From: Magnetospirillum fulvum | GTDB taxonomy: Bacteria > Pseudomonadota > Alphaproteobacteria > Rhodospirillales > Magnetospirillaceae | DNA: 64,000 bases | NCBI RefSeq assembly: GCF_900108475.1 | Contig: NZ_FNWO01000007.1 | Span: 124,001 to 188,000 of the forward strand | Reading direction: 5' to 3' | In this document: in pieces, positions 37,765 through 46,505 of the stretch | Numbering within the stretch: position 1 is the first letter of the stretch | Layout of the letters: every line of letters begins with the position of its first letter | The notes under the pieces: generated by a model | Seen by the model: only the letters and a program-made list of their open reading frames with translations | What the model was told of the DNA's origin: nothing | Database searches by the model: none | Made by a program: the position numbers and the translations under genes

Positions 37765-39333
37765 TTAGGCCGCCGTCAGCGCCTTCAGATCGTCGGCGAC
37801 GCCGCCAACCGGCATCACGTTGAACTTATCGACCAGCACCTGAAGCACCGCCGGAGTAACGAAGGCGGGCAGGCTCGGCCCGATCCGGATGTTGCGGACG
37901 CCGAGATGGAGCAGAGCCAACAGCACGCACACCGCTTTCTGTTCGTACCACGACAGGATCAGATTGAGCGGCAAGTCGTTGATACCGCAACCGAAGACCT
38001 CGGCCAGGGCCTGGGCCACCTTGATCGCCGAGAAGGCATCGTTGCACTGGCCCATGTCGAGCAGGCGCGGCAGCGGGCCGATCTGGCCGTAATCATGACC
38101 GAGCAGACGGAACTTACCGCAGCCCAGCGTCATGATGATCCAATCCTGCGGCAGACCCGCCGCCAGATCGGTGTAATAAGAGCGCCCGGTATCGGTGCCG
38201 TCGCAGCCGCCGATCACCGCGAAATGCTTGACCGCTCCGCTTTTGATCGCGCCAACCACGGTGTCGGCCAGCCCCAGCACGGCATGGTGACCGAAGCCCA
38301 CCTGATGCTCGCCGGTCGAGGCGCTGTCCGTAAAGCCCGGGGCTTCAAGCGCCGCCGCGATCACCGCCGAAAAATCCTGGCCGCTGACATGGGCGATACC
38401 GGGCCACGCCACCGGGCCGCAGGTGAACAGACGGTCGGCATAGCTATCGGCCGGGCGCTGAATGCAGTTGGTCGTCATCAGGATCGCGCCGGGGAAGGTG
38501 TCGAACTCGCGCCGCTGCCACATCCACGCCCCGCCGAAATGACCGGCAAGGTGAGTGTGACGGCGCAGTTCGGGATAAGCGTGGGCGGGCAACATCTCGC
38601 CATGAGTATAGATGTTGATCCCAGTCCCCTCGGTCTGTTCCAGCAGCGCTTTCAGATCGCCGAGATCGTGGCCGGAGACCAGGATCGCCTTGCCCGGGAC
38701 ATGGCCCATTCGCACCGCGCCGGGGGTCTGGGGACCGAACGTGCCGGTATTGGCGGCATCGAGCAGCGCCAGCACCGCGACCGAGGCTTCGCCGCAGCGC
38801 AAGGTGAGGTCGAGCAGACGACCGATATCGGTTTCGCCCCGCGCCAGCGCCGCCAGCGCCTCAATGGTGAAATCATCGACTGCGGCCGAGGTGTGGCCGA
38901 GACGGCGGGCATGATGGGCATAGGCCGCCATCCCCTTCAGCCCATAGGTCAGCAATTCCTGCAAACCGGTGATGTCGTCGCCATCGACGCGGCGACGGGC
39001 GGCGATGCCGACCAGATCGGCCAGGGCATTCAACCCGGCGCTGTCGGAGGGAAGACCGCGTCCCGCCGCGTCGGCAAGATCGCGAATCTGCATTTCCAGC
39101 CGAGTGGTGTCGAAATTGACGTTGGTAACGGTGGCGAACAACGCCGCCTCGATCATTTCGCTCCGGTCGGCGGGGCGCTGCGCCGACGGCACAGCGGACA
39201 GGCGGAGGGCCAAGCTCTTGGCGACATCCAGCAGCAGATCCTGCAACCCGGCGGCATCCGGACTTTTGCCGCAGACACCGATCTCGGTGCAACCGGTACC
39301 GCGCGCGGTCTGCTCGCATTGATAACAGAACAT
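37765..39333 (-). CDS. hcp: Hybrid cluster protein / hydroxylamine reductase
   Basis: A 522-residue hybrid cluster protein, an Fe-S enzyme that reduces hydroxylamine and/or nitric oxide and protects against nitrosative stress. The N-terminal cysteines follow C3-x2-C6-x8-C15-x5-C21, the spacing of the Desulfovibrio-like class with a cubane cluster rather than the E. coli spacing. Hybrid-cluster ligands are visible in SGHDLGDLKALLEQT, HGEMLPAHAYPEL, TNCIQRP, FTCGPVAWPG and LGCGKFRL. No hcr reductase gene is adjacent. The palindrome at 39418-39433 lies about 90 bases upstream, consistent with FNR/HcpR/Nnr-type control. Confidence 0.95.
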   Translation of the reverse strand: MFCYQCEQTARGTGCTEIGVCGKSPDAAGLQDLLLDVAKSLALRLSAVPSAQRPADRSEMIEAALFATVTNVNFDTTRLEMQIRDLADAAGRGLPSDSAGLNALADLVGIAARRRVDGDDITGLQELLTYGLKGMAAYAHHARRLGHTSAAVDDFTIEALAALARGETDIGRLLDLTLRCGEASVAVLALLDAANTGTFGPQTPGAVRMGHVPGKAILVSGHDLGDLKALLEQTEGTGINIYTHGEMLPAHAYPELRRHTHLAGHFGGAWMWQRREFDTFPGAILMTTNCIQRPADSYADRLFTCGPVAWPGIAHVSGQDFSAVIAAALEAPGFTDSASTGEHQVGFGHHAVLGLADTVVGAIKSGAVKHFAVIGGCDGTDTGRSYYTDLAAGLPQDWIIMTLGCGKFRLLGHDYGQIGPLPRLLDMGQCNDAFSAIKVAQALAEVFGCGINDLPLNLILSWYEQKAVCVLLALLHLGVRNIRIGPSLPAFVTPAVLQVLVDKFNVMPVGGVADDLKALTAA

Positions 39334-39417
39334 GAGCTATCCCCTTCCCTGATGAGCGGAAACCAGCCTTCCTGGCCCGATGTCTCCGTCACTGTGCCCG
39401 AACCGTCCGACGGCGGC

Positions 39418-39433
39418 CTTGACGCCGGTCAAG
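39418..39433. promoter_or_regulatory. Perfect FNR/CRP-superfamily-type palindrome
   Basis: CTTGAC-GCCG-GTCAAG is a perfect inverted repeat in the intergenic region between the divergent hcp and hemerythrin genes, centred about 92 bases from hcp and 44 bases from the hemerythrin ATG at 39470. TTGAC-N4-GTCAA is the half-site pattern of the FNR/DNR/HcpR group, all regulators of oxygen or nitric-oxide responses. Confidence 0.6.
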
Positions 39434-39469
39434 CCCGCCCGATTGACTTGGCGCACACGCTCTGCAACG

Positions 39470-39892
39470 ATGAAGGCCATGACGATAGAGTGGGACAGCA
39501 ACCTGGAAACGGGGGTCGCCGAGGTCGATGGGGACCATCGCAACTTGGTGCGACTGATCAACGACCTTGACACGATGTTGTCGCAAGGCGTTGATCCCGC
39601 ACGATTTGGCGAGGTGATCGACACACTGATCGATTATGCCGAAAACCATTTCCGCCGCGAGGAGGAGATGCTGGAACGGCTGGGCTATCCCGGCGTCGCC
39701 GACCACGCCGAAAGCCATGTCGGCTTTGCCCTCCGCCTGGGCACGATGGTCGCGGGCTGCATCATCGCCCCCGGCCCGGACTCAATCGCCAGCCTGCGCG
39801 ACCACCTTCATTCCTGGCTGATCGACCATATCTTGCTCGAAGACATGCGCTACGCCCCCTTCGTCCGCGAGCGCCAGTCGCCCACATCCTAA
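39470..39892 (+). CDS. Bacteriohemerythrin
   Basis: A roughly 140-residue single-domain hemerythrin, a four-helix protein that binds O2 at a di-iron site. All iron ligands can be placed: the His in EVDGDHRNLV, His and Glu in AENHFRREEEML, two His in VADHAESHVGF, and His and Asp in LIDHILLEDM. IEWDSNLETGV is the family's N-terminal signature. ATG 39470 is used; ATG 39479, directly before TIEWD, is equally possible. It is divergent from hcp and shares a palindromic operator with it, suggesting use in O2 or NO handling under low oxygen. Confidence 0.9.
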   Translation: MKAMTIEWDSNLETGVAEVDGDHRNLVRLINDLDTMLSQGVDPARFGEVIDTLIDYAENHFRREEEMLERLGYPGVADHAESHVGFALRLGTMVAGCIIAPGPDSIASLRDHLHSWLIDHILLEDMRYAPFVRERQSPTS

Positions 39893-39940
39893 CGCATCAG
39901 GCCGGGAGTGTGGAAAGAGGCGACGGGGATCGGCTTTGAG

Positions 39941-40474
39941 CTACTCTCCCAGCTTCAACTCGGTCGCCGTGCCGCGCTCGCGCACCGTCAGCGGGCGGCG
40001 TTTCTCTTCATCGAGCGGCAGGGTGAAATCGGGATCGTACTCCCACACCGAACCCACCGCCTCATCGACCGCCAACCCCAGCAGGGCGACCCCACCCGTC
40101 ACCACCATCAAGGCGGAATTGCCCCACACCCAGCCGTCGGCGGTCGCGGTCAGGGTCGCGACGGTGCGCCGATAGCCGGGAGCGGTACAGGCGACGGTGA
40201 CCGGGGCGGCGTCTCGTGGCACCGAAACCGTGGCCGGAGACTGGACACTCTGGCTGAACCCGCCCTGCCCGCTCAAGACGCAGCGGGCCGATTCGGGACG
40301 GGTGCCGATCCGCACGTCGGACGATGGCCCGTTGACCACCGAGGCGCAGGAAGACACCAGCAGCGACGCCACGACGCTCGCGGTGGCGAAAAAGGCGGAC
40401 GAGTTCAGGAGACCCCCTCGGCAAACAGGGAAAAGGTACGCATCCGCCGCTGATGTAGCTCCAGCAGCTTCCAC
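39941..40474 (-). CDS. Small lipoprotein of unknown function
   Basis: A lipoprotein of about 155-177 residues. A hydrophobic stretch ends in the lipobox LLVSSC, followed by ASVVNGPSSDVRIGT. A later hydrophobic segment (about 117-138, GNSALMVVTGGVALLGLAVD) may cross or dip into the membrane. The beta-rich GTRPESARCVLSGQG region recalls PEGA-like or YceK-type lipoproteins, without certainty. The start is unclear: GTG at 40474 lies well inside the upstream gene, while CTG at 40408 would overlap that gene's TGA as CTGA after a GAGGGGG box. It is last in the CHAT/MBL operon. Confidence 0.65.
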   Translation of the reverse strand: MEAAGATSAADAYLFPVCRGGLLNSSAFFATASVVASLLVSSCASVVNGPSSDVRIGTRPESARCVLSGQGGFSQSVQSPATVSVPRDAAPVTVACTAPGYRRTVATLTATADGWVWGNSALMVVTGGVALLGLAVDEAVGSVWEYDPDFTLPLDEEKRRPLTVRERGTATELKLGE

Positions 40475-42678
40475 CGCGCCACAGGAATCTCGCGCACCAA
40501 CGCCCCCGGCACCGACAGAAGTTCGCTGGCCCCCTCGGCGGTCAGCCGCCCGAGAGACGGCTGACCGAACAAAATCTCGGATTCATTGAACGGCTCGCCC
40601 GGTCCGGCCCGCTCGATCAATCCGCCGCCGTCACCATGCCGGAGCAGCGCCCCGCCACGGATCAGATACAAGCTGTCGCTTCCGTGCGGCGCGAACGGCT
40701 CGCCATCGCCGAGAGAGAGGAAAGCCGACGCCTCGGACAGGCGGACCTGAGTCAAATTCGACAGGCCCTCGCCGAACAGCCAGGTGTGGGTGAAGAAATC
40801 GCGCAACTCGGCCAGTCGGGTGATTCGCCGGGTCATCTGGTTGCGCTCGACGAACGTGCGATAGAGCGCCACCGGAATGCGGAGCGCCCGGACGAAACTG
40901 AGGGCGCGGAACGTCTCCCGCGATGGGCTGCCGGACAGGGCGTAGGATTCTCCGACCATCGCCCCGGCCGACAGAATCGCGTTGCCGTCGCTTTCGGCCT
41001 CGATCACCTCGACCAGCCCGGTCAATACCAGATGGATCGCCTCGCAGGAGGCTCCCTCGCGCAGCAAAATGGTTTCCGGATTGATCGTGACCACCGGATG
41101 ATTGAGCAGGCTGAGGATCTGATGCTCGGGCACACCGGGGAAGTAGGCGAGCAGCGTGTCGCGGGCAACGCTGGGGCGGGATTCGGGGTGCGAGGGGATC
41201 AGGACATCGACGGTACCGAACGGCGCGCCCGACCCGATCCGTTTTTGGGCGCGGGTCAGCGGCAGCGCGGTATGGGCCAACACAATCTTGCCCGAGCGAT
41301 CCTCGCTGAAATCCTCGGCCGAGCCATGGATCAGCCCGCCCCCGATATCGAGCTTCTTGATGTCGGCGGGGATCAGGTAATCGGCGCGGACCTGCTCGAA
41401 CAGAGCGCTGCTGATGCCGTGGTGAGTCTCGTCGTCATCGACCATCTGCCCCAGCACGTCGAGCGAGACGATATCGGCCAGATGGGCATAGGTGCGATAG
41501 GCGTCTTCCCATGGGGTGCGGAAATGGAACACCGAGGTCTCAACCGGATGAGGCGAGAATAGCGGCAGCACCTCAAGCCCCTCGATCGCGTTCCACGTCC
41601 CCAGGGTCAGGTCGCAGACCTCGAAATAGTCGCCGAACGACGCCTCATCGACCCCGGTCAAGGCCGCCAGCTTCTTCGCCACCGAGGCCCGCACCGGCGG
41701 CACCGCGAAATATTTGATGCGGTGATCGGCGCGAAACAGGGTGGTCAGTCCGCAGAAATGGTCGTCATGGCAATGGGTATGGAAAATTCCCGCGACTTCC
41801 TGAACCCCGATCCCCAGCGCCTGGAGCGAGGCGTGGATGTTGGGACCGGCATCGATCAGATAGACCTTGCCCTGGACCATCATAATCGTTGAAATCGCGG
41901 CGCGTTCGGCGTCCCAGCCATCCCCCTCGCCGGAATGGACAATGGTGAAATAGCCGCGTTCGAGATCGTGGTAACCGAGGTGATAGGGGGTCTGATAGGT
42001 CCGCCCGCAGCCGAGATTGAGATCGACCGTGACCGTCTCGCCCTGATAGGCGAATTCGAACACGTTCAACTCGATCCGCCGCACCGTCACTCCGCCCGCC
42101 AGTTCGGACGCCCCCTCGCCGACGACGCAGGTCTCGACCAAATCGCGGGGCGGACGGATCGCGCCAAAGGCAAAGCGGAGCTTCATCCGCATCCATTCCT
42201 GGGCGATATCGGGAGCCACCCCGGCCTCGACCATCTCCTCGACCGACAACAGGCCGTAATTGCCCCGCATCACATAATCGAGCTGGGCATCGACCTGCTG
42301 GGCCGAGCCGATGATCAGCGGCTTGCGACCGCGACAATTGGGATGACCGGGAAGAATCATCCCCTGGCGGTACAGCATCTGAAGAATCGGGAATTCGGAC
42401 AGATTGCAGAACGCCCCGTTCTGAAGCGAGACGTCGGAGAGCAGGATTGCGTTGGGTCCGGTCTCGAACGAAACCCCGCTTTGCTCGGTCTCGACGATCA
42501 GGCCGCGCTTGATCAGATGCTTGACGCTGTCGGCGGGACAGCCGCACAGCACCCGCAGATCGGCCTCGGGCACCTCGACCCAACTGATACCGGGCGACAC
42601 CGCCACCAGACGCATCCGCCCCCCGGGAGAGGCGGCGACCGGGGACCGCGAGAGAGGCTCCGGCCGTCCGATCTGCAT
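40405..42678 (-). CDS. Metallo-beta-lactamase-fold protein with two cyclic-nucleotide-binding-like domains
   Basis: A 757-residue cytoplasmic protein. Residues 1-200 have no recognised fold. A metallo-beta-lactamase domain follows (about 220-500) with the metal motif HTHCHDDH near residue 300 and IVLAHTALPL further on. Next is a CRP-type cyclic-nucleotide-binding domain (about 515-630: ILLREGASCEAIHLVLTG, then VGESYALSGSPSRETFRAL, which keeps the Gly-Glu and Arg of a phosphate-binding cassette). The second, weaker CNB-like domain is near 655-757. The start is an ATG overlapping the CHAT stop as TGATG. Beside a cyclase gene, it is a likely cyclic-nucleotide effector. The hydrolase substrate is unknown. 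Confidence 0.85.
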   Translation of the reverse strand: MQIGRPEPLSRSPVAASPGGRMRLVAVSPGISWVEVPEADLRVLCGCPADSVKHLIKRGLIVETEQSGVSFETGPNAILLSDVSLQNGAFCNLSEFPILQMLYRQGMILPGHPNCRGRKPLIIGSAQQVDAQLDYVMRGNYGLLSVEEMVEAGVAPDIAQEWMRMKLRFAFGAIRPPRDLVETCVVGEGASELAGGVTVRRIELNVFEFAYQGETVTVDLNLGCGRTYQTPYHLGYHDLERGYFTIVHSGEGDGWDAERAAISTIMMVQGKVYLIDAGPNIHASLQALGIGVQEVAGIFHTHCHDDHFCGLTTLFRADHRIKYFAVPPVRASVAKKLAALTGVDEASFGDYFEVCDLTLGTWNAIEGLEVLPLFSPHPVETSVFHFRTPWEDAYRTYAHLADIVSLDVLGQMVDDDETHHGISSALFEQVRADYLIPADIKKLDIGGGLIHGSAEDFSEDRSGKIVLAHTALPLTRAQKRIGSGAPFGTVDVLIPSHPESRPSVARDTLLAYFPGVPEHQILSLLNHPVVTINPETILLREGASCEAIHLVLTGLVEVIEAESDGNAILSAGAMVGESYALSGSPSRETFRALSFVRALRIPVALYRTFVERNQMTRRITRLAELRDFFTHTWLFGEGLSNLTQVRLSEASAFLSLGDGEPFAPHGSDSLYLIRGGALLRHGDGGGLIERAGPGEPFNESEILFGQPSLGRLTAEGASELLSVPGALVREIPVARWKLLELHQRRMRTFSLFAEGVS

Positions 42679-45600
42679 CAGCCACCGACCATGAAGAAGG
42701 CGGACCAGATGTAGGGCGTGCTCCATTGGGGCGTTCTGAGCATTTCCAACTGAGCCTCGCGCAATGCGTCATGTGGACTCTTGCCCGCCAGCAAGCGTTT
42801 GTAAAGAGCCGCCATCAGGGTCTGGGTTCCGGCATCGCTGACCTCCCACAGCGAGGACACCACCGACTGAACCCCGGCCTCCTGGAAGGCACGGCGCAGG
42901 CCATAAACGCCCTCGCCTTCGTGGATTTCGCCCAAGCCGGTTTCGCAAGCGGACAGGATGGCGAGGCGGGTACCGGTGAGGTCGAGCCCCAGCACTTCAA
43001 GCGCGGTCAACACCCCGTCATTGTCGGTGTCGATCTCGCCTAGCACCTGGGCGTTCGAATTGATCCCGGCAAAGGCCAGACCGGCCCGCAGCAACGGATT
43101 GTCGCCGGGCGGCGGCACCTGAAAATCGCTGGAGCGCTGGAGCTTGAGCAGGCGCTTGCGCAGGGTGTCGTCGGGTTTCAGGAAAAAGCCGTGGGTGGCG
43201 ATGTGAAGCACTTCGGGCGGCTGCTCCAGATCGCGCAGGGTCTTTTCCTGGGCGTCGGCGCGGGAATGGATCACCGTCGGCTTGCCTTGGCCCTCGACGG
43301 TGCGCTGGATCAACTGGCCTTCCCGCTCGGCTCCCGGCAACGGGTCGAAATGCAGGCCGCGCAGCCCGGACATCCCCCGCACCGACATTTGAAGGTCGGC
43401 GGCACCGGCCGAACGCGACCGGGCCTGCTCCAGCACGTCCCGCCCGACCACCGCCTCGGTGTTGTAATCGGGACCGGCATTGATCAGATAGCCCTTCGTT
43501 GTCCCGATTGGGCTGGGCAGCAAATCCCGGCTGGACGTCAGCAGGTGCAGATCGACCGATTCGATCAGATATTTGCGGTTCTTCTGCACCAGGGCGCTGA
43601 ACGGCAGGATGTTGAGGATTCCGTCCGGCACCACGTAAACCTGCCGGCGCCCCCCCAACGCCGCCTCGAGCGGTTGCCACACCACACGGGTCACCGCCTC
43701 GCCCGCATCGAGCAGGTCGTCGATCTCGACCTCCTCGTCCTGGATCACGGTGCGGTACTTGGTCACCGCCGCCTCGATCACAGCGGGATCGTCGAACCGG
43801 ACCAAAGCAAAGACCGGCCGGTCGCCCTCCTTGCGCAGCACCGCCGCCGCCAGCTTCTGCCGTCCGTCGTCTCCATAGATCACATAATCGACCAGCACCG
43901 CTTCGGGCGGCAACGCCTTGATCAGATCGTCGAGCGACAGCGCCGCGACCGAGCGGCGGAAACGCTGGCTGGCCCGACCCAGCGTCCCTTGAAGCTCGTT
44001 GACGCGATCCTCCAACCCGTTGACGATTTCGACATGATTGTCGCGGGTTTCCGCCGTCGGGCCGGACAGGGTCAGTGCCGCCAGCCGCTTGCGGACTTCG
44101 GTCAGTTCGACGGCCAGACGGTTAAGCTCGGGATCGCGGGCCAGTCGCGCGATCTGCTGGCTTTCCGACGCGATCTTCAGCAGCACCCCTTTGCGGTTGA
44201 GGCTGGCCTCCAGCAATGCCCGCGCGGCGGCGGCATCGTTCTGCCGGGCCAGCAAGGCGACATAGGCCGAATATTCCGGGGCATGCAGGCGGACATAGCC
44301 CTCGCGCGCATTGTCGCCGGTCACCGGCAACACCCGGTCAAAGAATTCGGTGCGACGTTGGAAGGTCAGGCGACGGGTTTCGAACGCTGCCGCAGTCTCG
44401 CCCCGCTCCTCCTGCACGGCCGCCAGACTGTTCAACGTCTCGAAGGTATAGGGATGGCTGGCTCCCAGCACTGCCTCGTCGCCCTCCAGGGTCTTCTTCA
44501 ACAGCGCCTCGGCCTGGGGTAGCCGTTTGGTGGTCCGATACAGCGCGGCCAGATCGTGCATCGAGCGCAGGGTATCGAGATGGCGTTCGCCCAGTGTGGC
44601 GCGCCGCGCCGCCAGGGCCTTGTCGAAACTGGCCTCGGCCTCTTTCAGCTTGCCTTGGGCGTGGAGGGCGCGAGCCAGATTGTTCAACGCCTTCAAAGTA
44701 TTCTGGTGACGAGGACCATAGGCCTTGGCCCAGGATTCATAAACCTCGCGGAACATCGCCGCCGCCCGGTCCGGCTCGCCCTTTAACATATAGAGATAGG
44801 CGAGGTTGTTGGTGCTGGCGATGGTGTCGGGATGCTTCGGCCCGATCGTGCGGGCAAACACCGCGATCACGCCCTGATAAAGCGGCTCGGCCTTGTCGAA
44901 CAATCCCTGGCTCTCATAAAGCAGGGCCAGATTGTTCATCGTCGTCATCGTCGCCGGGTGGTTCTCGCCAAAGGCCCGGCGACTGGACTCGAGCGCGGTG
45001 CGCAATACCGGCTCGGCACGGTCGTAACGCCCTTCCTTTTCCAAGATTTCGCCCAGATTGTTGACCGCGACCACGGTGGCGGGATGGTCGTCGCCCAACG
45101 CCTTGCGATAGCGCTGCAACGCCTCGTCGAACTGCTTTTCCGCTTCGAGCAGATGGCCCTGACGGCGCAGCACGCTGGCCAGCGACGACAACGCCGCCAA
45201 GGTCGAGGGATGGGACGGCCCCAGCCGCGCCGTCTGGGCGTCAAGCACCTCGCGGGCCGTCGCCAGGGCGACGCCATCCTCGCCGAGATCGACCAGAACG
45301 TCGGCAAGGTCGCCCTTTGCCGCCAGCACACTCTCTTGGTCTCCGGCGGCGGCGGCATCGCGGATCACGCTGTCCTGCGCCGATCTAGCCTCAGCCAGCC
45401 GTCCCTGACGGTGATAGGTCAAGGCAGCCTGAAGCCGGGTCGCCAGCGCCTGACGGTCCGACACGGGAAGAGCCGCCGCCTGAATCGCAATCGCCCGCTC
45501 GAGCAAAGCGGCGGCGGGAGCGTACTCGCCCAGCCGATACTTCACCGCCCCTTGCAGAGCCAGACAGCGGGCGAAATCGGGATGGACCTCGCCGAACGTC

Positions 45601-46334
45601 GCGGCGGCGGCGGCGCAGACCGCGTCAAGCCCGGCCCCGGCCTCGCGGCCTTTGCCCTGATCGAGCCGGGCGTTGGCCAGCGCAAAGGCCAGTGCCAGCG
45701 TCTGCGGATGGCCCGCCCCGAACGCCCCGGTCGCGTCCGCCACCGCCTCGGCCAGACGTGCCGACGCTGCCTCCAGCCGACCCTGATCGCGATAAAGGCG
45801 AGACAGCGCCAGCGACAGCTTCAGCGTCTCGGGATGCCCGGCCCCCAGCGCCGCTCGTGACAACGCGATCGCCTGACGGTACGAGGCTTCGGCGGCATCG
45901 ACATCGCCGCCCAGATGCTGCAACGCCGCCAGATCGCTATAGCTGATGATGGTGGCGAAATGTCCGTCGCCCAGATTGTCGTGAGCCAACGACACGGCCT
46001 GCCGCGCCGAGTCCAGCGCCTTGGCCAGATCGCCCCCACCGGCGGCAAGGATTGATTGCTGGTGGACCCGGTTCCACAGCGCCGCCGCCCGCTGTTTGGC
46101 CGCCGGAACCGCCGAAGCCTCCACCTGCTTCTCGGTGACCCAGGGGGGATACACCTCGCGCAGGCGGGAAATCTCGCTGTCCAGTCGGGCGACATCGGCG
46201 GCGCGTCCGGCGGCGAAGGCCTGAGCGGCCTCGGCGATCGCCTCGTCGATGCTCACAGCCCCGGCCGGAGCGGCCCACAGAAAAGACGCCAGGGCGAGGA
46301 TTCCCAATGCCGAACCGATCGAACCACGCTGCAT
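42678..46334 (-). CDS. Exported TPR-CHAT protease-like protein
   Basis: A 1218-residue protein with a signal peptide (residues 1-27, cleavage near PAGAVS). A long array of ~42-residue kinesin-light-chain-type TPRs runs over about residues 100-690, recognisable from repeats such as LGAGHPETL, FGENHPATM, IGPKHPDTI and LGASHPYTF. A C-terminal CHAT domain follows, a caspase-like cysteine protease. The catalytic pair is intact: His1048 in LHIATHGFF and Cys1130 in ILSACETGLG. The signal peptide places it in the periplasm, so it is not expected to act directly on the cytoplasmic MBL protein. ATG 46334 is used; a GTG just before it is possible. AAGG lies 6 bases upstream. Confidence 0.88.
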   Translation of the reverse strand: MQRGSIGSALGILALASFLWAAPAGAVSIDEAIAEAAQAFAAGRAADVARLDSEISRLREVYPPWVTEKQVEASAVPAAKQRAAALWNRVHQQSILAAGGGDLAKALDSARQAVSLAHDNLGDGHFATIISYSDLAALQHLGGDVDAAEASYRQAIALSRAALGAGHPETLKLSLALSRLYRDQGRLEAASARLAEAVADATGAFGAGHPQTLALAFALANARLDQGKGREAGAGLDAVCAAAAATFGEVHPDFARCLALQGAVKYRLGEYAPAAALLERAIAIQAAALPVSDRQALATRLQAALTYHRQGRLAEARSAQDSVIRDAAAAGDQESVLAAKGDLADVLVDLGEDGVALATAREVLDAQTARLGPSHPSTLAALSSLASVLRRQGHLLEAEKQFDEALQRYRKALGDDHPATVVAVNNLGEILEKEGRYDRAEPVLRTALESSRRAFGENHPATMTTMNNLALLYESQGLFDKAEPLYQGVIAVFARTIGPKHPDTIASTNNLAYLYMLKGEPDRAAAMFREVYESWAKAYGPRHQNTLKALNNLARALHAQGKLKEAEASFDKALAARRATLGERHLDTLRSMHDLAALYRTTKRLPQAEALLKKTLEGDEAVLGASHPYTFETLNSLAAVQEERGETAAAFETRRLTFQRRTEFFDRVLPVTGDNAREGYVRLHAPEYSAYVALLARQNDAAAARALLEASLNRKGVLLKIASESQQIARLARDPELNRLAVELTEVRKRLAALTLSGPTAETRDNHVEIVNGLEDRVNELQGTLGRASQRFRRSVAALSLDDLIKALPPEAVLVDYVIYGDDGRQKLAAAVLRKEGDRPVFALVRFDDPAVIEAAVTKYRTVIQDEEVEIDDLLDAGEAVTRVVWQPLEAALGGRRQVYVVPDGILNILPFSALVQKNRKYLIESVDLHLLTSSRDLLPSPIGTTKGYLINAGPDYNTEAVVGRDVLEQARSRSAGAADLQMSVRGMSGLRGLHFDPLPGAEREGQLIQRTVEGQGKPTVIHSRADAQEKTLRDLEQPPEVLHIATHGFFLKPDDTLRKRLLKLQRSSDFQVPPPGDNPLLRAGLAFAGINSNAQVLGEIDTDNDGVLTALEVLGLDLTGTRLAILSACETGLGEIHEGEGVYGLRRAFQEAGVQSVVSSLWEVSDAGTQTLMAALYKRLLAGKSPHDALREAQLEMLRTPQWSTPYIWSAFFMVGG

Positions 46335-46467
46335 CACGGACCTTCCCTTTCCGGTCTTATACCATGTCTCGGCGATCCCAACCGATCACCGAGGCCCTCA
46401 AACGGCGGGCGGGTTTCTCCGAAACCCTTGCCTTCCGCGCCACGAGCCGCGCGGCCCCTTGGGCCTA

Positions 46468-46504
46468 ACCAAATCCCAGTGAGGTCAACTCTCTGGGATT
46501 TGGT
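46468..46504. terminator. 12-bp hairpin directly after the cyclase gene
   Basis: Arms 46468-46479 and 46493-46504 are perfect complements around a 13-base loop. On the minus strand it begins one base past the cyclase stop codon and precedes the CHAT gene by 130 bases. There is no T tract; it could end or thin out the transcript before CHAT. Confidence 0.55.
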
Positions 46505-46505
46505 C

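Noticed and set aside
43191-44522. A 443-residue plus-strand frame opposite the CHAT gene, and similar long frames at 44832-45860
   Set aside because: Shadow of the TPR-CHAT reading frame; low-complexity Gln/Arg composition and no start signal.
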